A stretch of 10,982 nt of DNA from NCBI GenBank assembly GCA_903927685.1, contig CAIYOB010000751.1:1-10982 (forward strand). Direction: 5' to 3'. How positions within the stretch are numbered: position 1 is the first letter of the stretch; every line of letters starts with the position of its first letter. Under the pieces are notes generated by a model that did no database searches, had not been told where the DNA came from, and was given only the letters and a program-made list of their open reading frames with translations. A program made the translations under genes and the position numbers. The DNA comes from an uncultured Planctomycetaceae bacterium. Lineage in GTDB: Bacteria > Planctomycetota > Planctomycetia > Pirellulales > Pirellulaceae. Below are positions 1 through 5,433 of the stretch, piece after piece.

Positions 1-572
1 AGATTCACGATCCAGGACTTCAGCGCCGGAATCCCGCCCGCCATCTGGGCGCCCAGGGTTCGGCCGTGGAAGGCGTTGTCGAACGAGACCAGCGTGATCT
101 TCTTGTCTCCGCCGATCTTCTGGCCCCAGGTGCGGGCCAGCTTGAGCGTGCATTCGACGGCTTCGGCGCCGGTCGTCAGCAGGAAGACCTTCTGCAGTCC
201 CGGCGGAGCCACCGCGGCCAGTTCCTTGACGAGTTCGGCCCGCAACTCGGACGGGAAACAGTAGTTGTGCAGCAGGCCGTGCTGGGCCTGGTCGACGATT
301 GCCTGGCGGATCCTGGGGTGGCAGTGCCCGGCATTGGTCACCAACACGCCGGAGGACCAGTCCAGCCAGCGGTTGCCCCAGCGGTCGTACACGCAGAGCC
401 CCTCGGCACGGTCCCACAGGATGGGCGGCTGGCCGCTCATCGACACCGGCTCATGCTGCCGCAACTCTTCGAGAATCGGCACGGATTCCGGGACGGGAAT
501 CTGCGTGCCGATCCGGCGATAGCGGGTTTCAACCAGCGGCACTTGGCGAGGCATAAGATCAGGGGCGGTCAT
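1..572 (-). CDS. Class III PLP-dependent aminotransferase (4-aminobutyrate/acetylornithine type), N-terminal 190 residues
   Basis: This cytosolic enzyme would transfer an amino group from an omega-amino donor (GABA, ornithine, acetylornithine or similar) to a 2-oxo acid using pyridoxal phosphate. The start ATG is at 572-570, preceded by AAGGAG about 8 nt upstream. The reading frame stays open to position 1, so the C-terminal half, with the Schiff-base lysine, lies outside the window. Visible class III hallmarks are the substrate-entry stretch DWSSGVLVTNAGHCHP (residues 71-86), the phosphate-binding loop TTGAEAVE (about 133-140) and AFHGRTLG (about 167-174). The roughly 45-residue N-terminal lead (TRYRRIGTQIPVP...) resembles 4-aminobutyrate transaminases more than ArgD. 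That is judged by eye, so the substrate stays open. It is transcribed divergently from ispE. Family assignment is secure; subfamily is not. Confidence 0.9.
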   Translation of the reverse strand, partial: MTAPDLMPRQVPLVETRYRRIGTQIPVPESVPILEELRQHEPVSMSGQPPILWDRAEGLCVYDRWGNRWLDWSSGVLVTNAGHCHPRIRQAIVDQAQHGLLHNYCFPSELRAELVKELAAVAPPGLQKVFLLTTGAEAVECTLKLARTWGQKIGGDKKITLVSFDNAFHGRTLGAQMAGGIPALKSWIVN

Positions 573-841
573 CGGCGTAACTCCTTCCTCGTGGCTCGAC
601 CCCGGGCACCCGAATACCTCGACGGCGCACCAGGCTCCCTGCCGGTGTTTGTCTTCGGCGTGTCCCGAGGACTCGCCATCGCCGGTCAACGTAGCCTTGC
701 CGGACGGGGACGTCAAGGACGCGCCCGACAACGTGAGCCGGCGCGGTCGACTCGCCCGGGCCGGTCGCGACTGGGAGCCAGGCGGCTTCAGCAACGCCCA
801 CTTGACAACTGCCCTTTCGCAGGTCGCAAAGCGCATTCGCC

Positions 842-869
842 TTGACCGCTAGCCCGTGTCCGGTAAAAT
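842..869 (+). promoter_or_regulatory. Candidate sigma-70-type promoter for ispE-spoVG
   Basis: TTGACC (842-847) is separated by 16 nt from TAAAAT (864-869), close to the housekeeping consensus and in an AT-richer patch of otherwise GC-rich DNA. Transcription would start near 876 and give a leader of about 115 nt before ispE. This is a pattern match only, and planctomycete promoters are poorly defined. Confidence 0.4.
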
Positions 870-891
870 GTCGGTTGTGTAGTGAGTGATG

Positions 892-947
892 ATCCGGACT
901 CTTGATTTCGGCACCTTGAGGTTCCTCTTTTCGCATCGGGTCCGGAT
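892..947. repeat. 8-bp inverted repeat in the predicted ispE leader
   Basis: ATCCGGAC at 892-899 and GTCCGGAT at 940-947 are exact reverse complements with 40 nt between them. It lies downstream of the candidate promoter and upstream of the ispE start, where it could be an operator pair or a weak leader stem. Its length is near what chance would give. Confidence 0.3.
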
Positions 948-992
948 GATTGCGAACGTCATCAGGGGCAACGTGAATCGACCGCGAGGGAT

Positions 993-1940
993 ATGTACGT
1001 TCGTCGTCGCGGCACGTTGGTCGAGGTGGAAACCCCGGCCAAGGTGAACCTTTTTTTGGAGATCTTGTCTCGGCGCGCGGACGGCTTTCATGAGATTGAA
1101 ACGCTCATGGCGCCGATCGGCGTGTACGACCGTGTTTCGTTGGCGGCGAACTCGACAGGAACGGTGAGCTTGACGTGCCGCTGGGCGCACGGGAGCGAAG
1201 CCTCTCGGACCCGCACGGGCAGCCAGGGCGGCGGTGTTTGGGAACCGCTCCCGGCCAGCGAGCACAATCTCGCCTGGCGGAGTTTGACGCTGCTGCGGCA
1301 GCGTTCCGGCGTTCCGGCCGGGGCGGACGTGAAGCTGGTTAAGCGGATTCCTGCGGCGGCCGGTTTGGGCGGTGCTTCGAGTGACGCGGCAGCGGTGCTG
1401 GTGGCCGCCAACCTGGCTTGGCGACTGGGCTGGAACCGCGGCCAGTTAGCAGAGGTGGCGGCCGAGTTGGGCAGCGACGTACCGTTCTTCCTGCAGGGCG
1501 GAGCGTGCCTGTGCCGGGGCCGGGGCGAGCGGATCGAACCGGTCGTCGGCCTGCAGCCGTTGCACTTGGTGATCGTGAAGCCGCCGGCCGGGCTGGCGAC
1601 TGCGGCCGTGTATCGGGCCTGTTCGCCGGCCGCCCAGCCGCGGCCGGTCGCGGCGCTGGTGGCGGCCGCCCGCGACGGCGACCCGGCGCAGGTCGGTCGC
1701 CTGCTGTTCAACCGCCTGCAGGCGGCGGCGGAACAGTTGTCGCCGTGGATCGTGAGGTTGCGGGACGCCTTTGGGCAAACCGACTGCCTGGGGCACCAGA
1801 TGAGTGGCAGCGGAACGAGTTACGTGGGCTTGTGCCGCCACGCAGTTCAGGCGCGAGTCGTGGCGGCCCGCCTGCGAGCGGCGGGGTGGGGTGTGGTGTT
1901 TGCCACCAGCACGCGGCAGGTCGCCGAGAGCGACGGTTGA
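993..1940 (+). CDS. ispE: 4-diphosphocytidyl-2-C-methyl-D-erythritol kinase (IspE)
   Basis: IspE is the GHMP-family kinase of the MEP isoprenoid pathway. It phosphorylates the 2-hydroxyl of CDP-methylerythritol with ATP in the cytosol. At 315 residues it is slightly longer than the E. coli enzyme. Visible motifs are PAKVNLFLEI (residues 15-24, K17 matching the active-site lysine), GFHEIETL (31-38), the glycine-rich ATP loop PAAAGLGGASSDAA (120-133), GSDVPFF (160-166, D162 matching the catalytic aspartate) and the C-terminal GHMP motif MSGSGTSYVGL (270-280). The ATG at 993 has only GAGGG at 986-990, 2 nt away, so initiation looks weak. In-frame TTG 1017 and GTG 1026 are alternatives but have no better ribosome site and would start very close to the PAK motif. 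The gene sits 23 bp upstream of spoVG and is probably co-transcribed with it. Confidence 0.96.
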   Translation: MYVRRRGTLVEVETPAKVNLFLEILSRRADGFHEIETLMAPIGVYDRVSLAANSTGTVSLTCRWAHGSEASRTRTGSQGGGVWEPLPASEHNLAWRSLTLLRQRSGVPAGADVKLVKRIPAAAGLGGASSDAAAVLVAANLAWRLGWNRGQLAEVAAELGSDVPFFLQGGACLCRGRGERIEPVVGLQPLHLVIVKPPAGLATAAVYRACSPAAQPRPVAALVAAARDGDPAQVGRLLFNRLQAAAEQLSPWIVRLRDAFGQTDCLGHQMSGSGTSYVGLCRHAVQARVVAARLRAAGWGVVFATSTRQVAESDG

Positions 1941-1963
1941 CGAGTTACCGAGGAGAACGCTGT

Positions 1964-2557
1964 ATGGACATCACCGAAGTTCGGGTGAAGCTCATGGAGG
2001 ACTCGGACGACCGCTTGCGGGCGTTCTGTTCCGTCACCTTTGATGACAGCTTTGTGGTTCGAGACCTGAAGATCATCGACGGGACCAGCGGCCCGTTCGT
2101 CGCGATGCCCAGCCGCAAACTGACGTCCCACTGCCCGAAATGCGGCGCCAAGAACCACCTGCGCGCCCGCTACTGCAACCATTGCGGCGCCGCGCAGCCC
2201 GTGGAACGCGCAAGCCGCGATCCCGAAGGCCGCGCCAAGCTGTACGCCGATATCGCCCACCCGATCAACTCGGCGTGCCGCGAGATGATCCAGACGCGGG
2301 TGATCGCCGAGTACCAGGAAGAACTGCAGCGAGCCCAGCAGCCGGGCTACAAGTCCCGCTACGACGACGATTACGGCGACGAGGATTTCGACGCGGATCT
2401 CGTGCCCGAAACCGCGCCGCGGGCGACGGCCAAGCCGATCGATCTGGCCGGGTCGATACCGCCGCCGCCGCAGCAGCGTCCCGCCGCTGAACGCCTCGCG
2501 GCTCCCGTAGGCAAGCCGCGCCGCGAAGGCTTCGGGGCGGGCGTGTTTGACGACTGA
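1964..2557 (+). CDS. spoVG: SpoVG-type regulatory protein with an embedded four-cysteine zinc ribbon
   Basis: SpoVG is a small nucleic-acid-binding regulator first known from Bacillus sporulation and septation, and widespread in non-sporulating bacteria. The ATG at 1964 is set by AGGAG at 1951-1955 (8-nt spacing). The upstream extension of the same frame overlaps ispE and is not coding. Residues 1-52 (ITEVRVKL..., FVVRDLKIIDG, GPFVAMPSRK) and about 93-118 (KLYADIAHPINS...EMIQTRVIAEY) are the two halves of the SpoVG fold. Between them sits CPKC (57-60) ... CNHC (71-74), a zinc ribbon where ordinary SpoVG has a short loop. After residue 130 the tail is low complexity: an acidic stretch (YDDDYGDEDFDADL), then proline-rich sequence, for 197 residues in total against about 85-100 in Firmicutes. 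It is 23 bp downstream of ispE and convergent with the next gene. Confidence 0.93.
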   Translation: MDITEVRVKLMEDSDDRLRAFCSVTFDDSFVVRDLKIIDGTSGPFVAMPSRKLTSHCPKCGAKNHLRARYCNHCGAAQPVERASRDPEGRAKLYADIAHPINSACREMIQTRVIAEYQEELQRAQQPGYKSRYDDDYGDEDFDADLVPETAPRATAKPIDLAGSIPPPPQQRPAAERLAAPVGKPRREGFGAGVFDD

Positions 2558-2562
2558 ACCGC

Positions 2563-3222
2563 TTACCGCGTTCGGTGAAAATGCTGCCGCGTGATGAAGG
2601 CCGAATAGCCCACCACGACCAGGATGATCAGGGCCAACGCCACGTAGGGCCCTCGGCCGCTGTAAAACGGGTCGGAGAACTGCAGGAACGACCAGCGTTT
2701 GAAGGCCAGGTGGAAGAACACCGCGGCCACCACCACGATGCCGCTGAACAAATACTTGAGGTAAGGCGGCAGGGAACGCTCGTCACGCGCTGCCAGGAGG
2801 TGCGCCAGCGAAATGAAGCCGGCCGCCACGATCAGCGTCCAGCGGGTCATGGCGCCCAAGCCCGGCGTCATCGCCGGGGGAACATAGGCCAGCATCAGGA
2901 TGATCGCGGCGTAGCCGGTTCCCAGGAAGGCGATATGCATGAAGAAGGAATCCTGCTCGCCGGTGACCTCTTCGGACTCGGGGCGGTCGAGCTGCCGCGA
3001 GGAACGCAGTCCCAGCACCACGACCGCGATGGCCAGCAGGGCAAACCCCAGGAACAGAATCGTGAACAGGCCGAGGATCGGCTCCCCGGTTCCGTCGCTG
3101 GCCTCCGGCGTGACGAGCAGCTCGGATTTCATCTCCTTGAGCGTTTGGGCCAGCAGGAACTCGGCGTTCGCCAGCAGACTCAGGAACAGCCCCCCACCGA
3201 CCGCGTTGTGCATCGCCCGCAT
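2563..3222 (-). CDS. Hypothetical integral membrane protein, about five transmembrane helices
   Basis: I do not recognise a named family. From the ATG at 3222 the protein is 219 residues. Numbering from that start, there is a hydrophobic N-terminus (about 9-26, possibly a signal peptide ending near LLAQ) and likely membrane spans at about 49-71, 94-114, 126-144, 155-172 and 192-210. A charged loop (LDRPESEEVTGEQD) follows the first full span. The last span ends in a short basic, His-rich tail (ITRQHFHRTR). GGGAGG at 3233-3238 is 10 nt upstream of the ATG at 3222 but only 1 nt from an in-frame GTG at 3231, so the ATG is preferred. It converges with spoVG, the stops being 5 bp apart with no clear terminator between. 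The hydrophobic periodicity argues strongly for real coding; function is unknown. Confidence 0.8.
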   Translation of the reverse strand: MRAMHNAVGGGLFLSLLANAEFLLAQTLKEMKSELLVTPEASDGTGEPILGLFTILFLGFALLAIAVVVLGLRSSRQLDRPESEEVTGEQDSFFMHIAFLGTGYAAIILMLAYVPPAMTPGLGAMTRWTLIVAAGFISLAHLLAARDERSLPPYLKYLFSGIVVVAAVFFHLAFKRWSFLQFSDPFYSGRGPYVALALIILVVVGYSAFITRQHFHRTR

Positions 3223-3257
3223 CGGAGTCACGCCTCCCTTGTTACAGGTCGTATCCC

Positions 3258-3297
3258 AGCCTGGCGCGCGCCTGAACCCCTGCCGTTCAGCCAGGCT
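3258..3297. repeat. Bulged hairpin upstream of the membrane-protein gene
   Basis: AGCCTGG (3258-3264) pairs with CCAGGCT (3291-3297), and CTGAAC (3272-3277) pairs with GTTCAG (3285-3290). The result is a 13-bp stem interrupted on one side by a 7-nt bulge of alternating GC (3265-3271), with a 7-nt loop. It lies between the candidate promoter and the start at 3222, so it could be a leader structure, or simply a palindromic repeat. Confidence 0.45.
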
Positions 3298-3299
3298 TC

Positions 3300-3330
3300 A
3301 GTATAACGTTTCGGCGCCGGCGCTTGGCAA
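3300..3330 (-). promoter_or_regulatory. Candidate promoter for the membrane-protein gene
   Basis: On the minus strand TTGCCA (3330-3325) is followed after 19 nt by TATACT (3305-3300), a near-perfect -10 box in GC-rich DNA. The spacer is longer than ideal. Transcription would start near 3293, so the leader would contain most of the 3258-3297 hairpin. Confidence 0.35.
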
Positions 3331-3349
3331 GCAGGGCGGCGGACTTTTT

Positions 3350-3485
3350 GCCGGGGTGCCCCGGGGGGAGTGCAGCGAGACGCCAGCGGCAGGAACTGGG
3401 GTGTCGGGCAGGAACTGGGGCAGGAACTGGGGGCTCGCTGCACTCGACCCCAGGCACTAGACTTCAGGTCCCCCCGGCACCCGGC
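3350..3485. repeat. Nested palindromic intergenic element, copy 1
   Basis: An inner perfect inverted repeat, GAGTGCAGCGAG (3368-3379) and CTCGCTGCACTC (3434-3445), is flanked by outer arms at 3350-3369 and 3469-3485. The outer arms are complementary over 17 positions with three extra bases in the left arm. The same inner arms recur at 7101-7151, so this is a repeat family and not a single hairpin. The loop carries a tandem 13-mer. I recall similar arms scattered between genes in planctomycete genomes, but cannot check that here. No transposase is near. Confidence 0.7.
3389..3432 (+). repeat. Three direct copies of GCAGGAACTGGGG
   Basis: The 13-mer GCAGGAACTGGGG occurs at 3389-3401, 3408-3420 and 3420-3432. 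The second and third copies share one G and the first is offset by 6 nt. All lie inside the loop of the palindromic element. The pattern suggests slippage or local duplication. Confidence 0.8.
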
Positions 3486-3486
3486 G

Positions 3487-3515
3487 TTGATCGCCAGGTT
3501 GCGAAATGCTATCAA
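3487..3515 (+). promoter_or_regulatory. Candidate promoter for the Gfo/Idh-fold gene
   Basis: TTGATC (3487-3492) and TATCAA (3510-3515) are separated by 17 nt, about 107 nt upstream of the ATG at 3622. It begins immediately outside the right arm of the palindromic element. Pattern match only. Confidence 0.35.
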
Positions 3516-3621
3516 CAACGGCAGACACCTGACCCTGGCTGGCAACGGTTCGCAGCCTCACAGTCGCCCCCGCGCACCCAACCACCCCATGCTCCGCCTT
3601 GACGAAAGGGAGTAACCCGCC

Positions 3622-4848
3622 ATGACTCACGTTTCTCGTCGCTCGTTCCTGGCCGCCTCCGCGGCGGTCGCTGCCGCCGGCAGTTCGCTGCTGGATGCCG
3701 CTCCAGCCGCCGAGGCGATTCCCGGCTTTGACCAGACCCAAACCGACTACGACCGGACTCAGGCATGGAAGCCGTACAGCGACCGCAAGGTCCGCGTCGG
3801 GATCGTCGGCCACGGCGTCTGCAAGTTCGGCCTGGCGTTCGATCTGCAAAACCATCCCAATGTCGAGTTGGTGGCGGTCAGCGACCTGTTCCCCGACCGC
3901 TGTGCCGAAATGGCGCGGGCCGCGAAATGCGCCAAGACCTATCCGTCGCTGGAGGACATGGTCCAGGACGATTCCATCGAGGCCATCTTCTGCGCCACGG
4001 ACGCGCCGGCGCACGCCAAGCATGCGATCTTGTGCTTGGAGCACGGCAAGCACGTGGCCACGGCGGTGCCGGCGTTCCGCGGCGACATCGAGGACGCCGA
4101 GCGGCTGCTGGAATGCTGCCGGAAGAACCGGGGCCTGGTCTACGCGATGTTCGAGACCTCCTGTTTTCACGACGACCTTTATGCGATGGAAAAGCTGTTT
4201 GCCGCAGGCGTCTTCGGCCGGCTGGTCTATTCCGAAGGCGAGTATTGCCACCCGCATTCCCTGGGCGAGCCGACGCTGGGCTCGTACAAGGACTGGCGCA
4301 AGAACGGCTGTCCGATGTGGTACCCTACGCATGCGACGGCTTACTACGTCGGCGTCACGCACCAGAGCCTGGTCGACGTCTCGTGCCAGGGCACGCCGCA
4401 CTTTGACGAAGCCCAGCGGGTTCCCAACGGGATTGGGAATATCTTCAAGTCGGAAGTCGGCTTGTTCCGGACCGCCGAGGGCGGTCTATCGCGGATGATC
4501 ATCTGCGGTTCACAGGGTGAGTATCTCGAAGCCGGTCGCATCCGCGGCGAGTACGCGGGTTTCAACGAGACGTTCGTCGGCGATGCCACCGGCAAGAAAC
4601 GGTACGACGCGGCCATCCAAAGCGGGCTGCAGCTCAAGAAGTACGCCCTGCCGCCGGGCGTTCAGCCGGGCGGACACGGCGGGTCGCACGGCTACCTGGG
4701 CGACGACTTTGTCGACGCCATTCTCCGCGGCCGCAAGCCGCGCGTCGATGTGCTCGACGCCCTGAACATGACCGTCCCCGGGTACTACGCCCACCTGTCG
4801 GCGATGCAGGACGGCGAGACGCTGAAGATCCCCCAGTATACGCTGTGA
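3622..4848 (+). CDS. Tat-exported Gfo/Idh/MocA-fold protein, possibly a GH109-like NAD-dependent glycosidase
   Basis: The 408-residue protein starts at ATG 3622 behind AAGGGAG (3606-3612, 9-nt spacing). It opens with a twin-arginine signal, SRRSFLAASAAVAAAGSSLL (residues 5-24), with likely cleavage near AAEA (29-32), so it should be exported folded with its cofactor. A Rossmann NAD(P)-binding unit follows: VRVGIVGHGVCKFG (57-70) and the beta-2 aspartate in VAVSDLF (84-90). At the position where dehydrogenases of this family carry E-K-P after GKHV, this protein reads ATAVP (residues 146-150), so the usual catalytic lysine is absent. MWYPTHATAYY (232-242) contains the Y-P-T-H spacing that I recall as the catalytic Tyr/His pair of GH109 alpha-N-acetylgalactosaminidases. 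The C-terminal region (GGHGGSHGYLGDDFVDAILRGRKPRVDVLDALN) is typical of the fold. Fold is confident; glycosidase activity is inferred. Confidence 0.88.
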   Translation: MTHVSRRSFLAASAAVAAAGSSLLDAAPAAEAIPGFDQTQTDYDRTQAWKPYSDRKVRVGIVGHGVCKFGLAFDLQNHPNVELVAVSDLFPDRCAEMARAAKCAKTYPSLEDMVQDDSIEAIFCATDAPAHAKHAILCLEHGKHVATAVPAFRGDIEDAERLLECCRKNRGLVYAMFETSCFHDDLYAMEKLFAAGVFGRLVYSEGEYCHPHSLGEPTLGSYKDWRKNGCPMWYPTHATAYYVGVTHQSLVDVSCQGTPHFDEAQRVPNGIGNIFKSEVGLFRTAEGGLSRMIICGSQGEYLEAGRIRGEYAGFNETFVGDATGKKRYDAAIQSGLQLKKYALPPGVQPGGHGGSHGYLGDDFVDAILRGRKPRVDVLDALNMTVPGYYAHLSAMQDGETLKIPQYTL

Positions 4849-4913
4849 CCAAGGTTCGCCCCGCGGGGTCCGTTCCTCCCGCCTCCCGTCCGATTCGACG
4901 GGGGGCCTGCCGC

Positions 4914-4937
4914 GTTCACTCCGCGGTCGCAGTGAAC
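4914..4937. terminator. Small hairpin downstream of the Gfo/Idh-fold gene
   Basis: GTTCACT (4914-4920) and AGTGAAC (4931-4937) form a 7-bp stem with a 10-nt GC-rich loop, 65 nt after the stop. No T-run follows, so a role as terminator is only possible; it could instead be the edge of the adjoining palindromic repeat cluster. Confidence 0.25.
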
Positions 4938-4940
4938 CCA

Positions 4941-4999
4941 GGACGGATTGGCAATCCGTCCTACGTCTATTGTGGGACGGATTGGCAATCCGTCCCACA
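4941..4999. repeat. Two adjacent palindromes with GGACGGATTG / CAATCCGTCC arms
   Basis: Copy A (4941-4961) has 10-bp perfect arms around a single central G. Copy B (4971-4999) has the same core extended to 14-bp perfect arms (TGTGGGACGGATTG and its complement). They are 9 nt apart. They lie between the Gfo/Idh-fold gene and the decayed gene remnant, outside coding sequence. I recall this core (reading GRIANPS or DWQSVP when translated) as a common planctomycete intergenic repeat. It is too symmetric to be an ordinary terminator, and no mobile gene is adjacent. Confidence 0.75.
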
Positions 5000-5038
5000 G
5001 GGACACGTCCGCAACGTGAGAGTTCCGCACGCGTCCGC

Positions 5039-5416
5039 CTACAAATCCTCTTCCAGGACCCACGGTCGGCGATAGGTTCGCTGGAAGTACGTCATCAGCA
5101 GGTTGGGGAACTCGAACACCGCCGATTGCGTGTCCGGAGTTTCCGCACCGCCCTGCGTGTGGAAACGACCGCCCGCGCAATAGACGCCGCTGGGATAGTC
5201 GACGCCGCACAGCCAGCGCGCCAGATCCAGCTGGTGAATTCCCTGGTAGGCCATTTGGCCGCCGCCGTAGTCCCAGAGCTGACGCCATTGGGAGTGGATC
5301 GCCGGGTTGTATTTGCGCTCCGGGGCCGGGCCGTTCCACATGTCCCAGTCCAAGCCGTCGGGTGGAGCCGAGTCGGGCCCCCACTGGAAATCGGCCTCAA
5401 TCCGGTTTCCGGGCAC
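5039..5416 (-). pseudogene. Fragment of a Gfo/Idh/MocA-family oxidoreductase gene
   Basis: Read leftward from about 5416 to the TAG at 5039-5041, this stretch encodes about 125 residues matching the middle to C-terminal part of planctomycete Gfo/Idh/MocA proteins. It reads PDSAPPDGLDWDMWNGPAP, then YNPAIHSQWRQLWDYGGGQM, then YQGIHQLDLARW, then ETPDTQSAVFEF. The D-x-x-x-H-x-x-D-type substrate-site region is recognisable in GIHQLDLARW. The N-terminal Rossmann NAD domain is missing: upstream of 5416 the DNA belongs to the 3' end of the sulfatase gene in another frame. The C-terminal portion is also missing, since the frame stops soon after the MTYFQRTYRRP region. No start codon or ribosome site was found that would make this a standalone protein. 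It is best read as a remnant of a once complete gene of about 430 codons on the same strand as the sulfatase; the left break is about 40 bp from the palindrome pair. Confidence 0.75.
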
Positions 5417-5433
5417 TGGCGCGGCGGCCGACG

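Larger units (their letters stand above)
573..992. other. Gene-free divergent intergenic region between the aminotransferase and ispE
   Basis: I see no convincing gene here. Open frames on either strand give arginine-, proline- and glycine-rich translations with no domain character. The region must contain the divergent promoters for the aminotransferase (leftward) and ispE (rightward). Only the rightward one has a recognisable sigma-70-like candidate (842-869). An 8-bp inverted repeat (ATCCGGAC at 892-899, GTCCGGAT at 940-947, 40-nt spacer) lies in the predicted ispE leader and could be an operator or leader stem. Confidence 0.6.
3232..3621. other. Gene-free divergent region rich in palindromes
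   Basis: No credible gene is present; translations here are proline- and arginine-rich and come from repeat DNA. The stretch holds the probable promoter and leader hairpin of the membrane-protein gene, a nested palindromic element with a tandem 13-mer (3350-3485), and a candidate promoter for the downstream Gfo/Idh-type gene (3487-3515). Confidence 0.6.

Noticed and set aside
802..807. TTGACA at 802-807 as the ispE -35 box
   Set aside because: No acceptable -10 sequence lies 15-19 nt downstream; the TTGACC/TAAAAT pair at 842-869 is better.
559..936. 125-codon minus-strand frame upstream of the aminotransferase
   Set aside because: No ribosome site, no domain and Arg/Pro-rich composition; it overlaps the aminotransferase start in another frame.
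1418..1963. Upstream extension of the SpoVG frame
   Set aside because: It overlaps ispE, is Gly/Arg-rich and lacks the fold; the ATG at 1964 has a proper ribosome site and begins exactly at the SpoVG N-terminus.
3229..3231. GTG at 3231 as start of the membrane-protein gene
   Set aside because: It lies 1 nt from the GGGAGG ribosome site; the ATG at 3222 has a workable 10-nt spacing.
2575..3306. 243-codon plus-strand frame opposite the membrane-protein gene
   Set aside because: The translation is rich in Gln, Arg, Gly and His as an antisense of hydrophobic codons would be; the minus frame shows clear membrane spans.
4941..4999. Repeat pair as a CRISPR array
   Set aside because: Only two units, each internally palindromic to the centre, with a 9-nt spacer and no cas genes.
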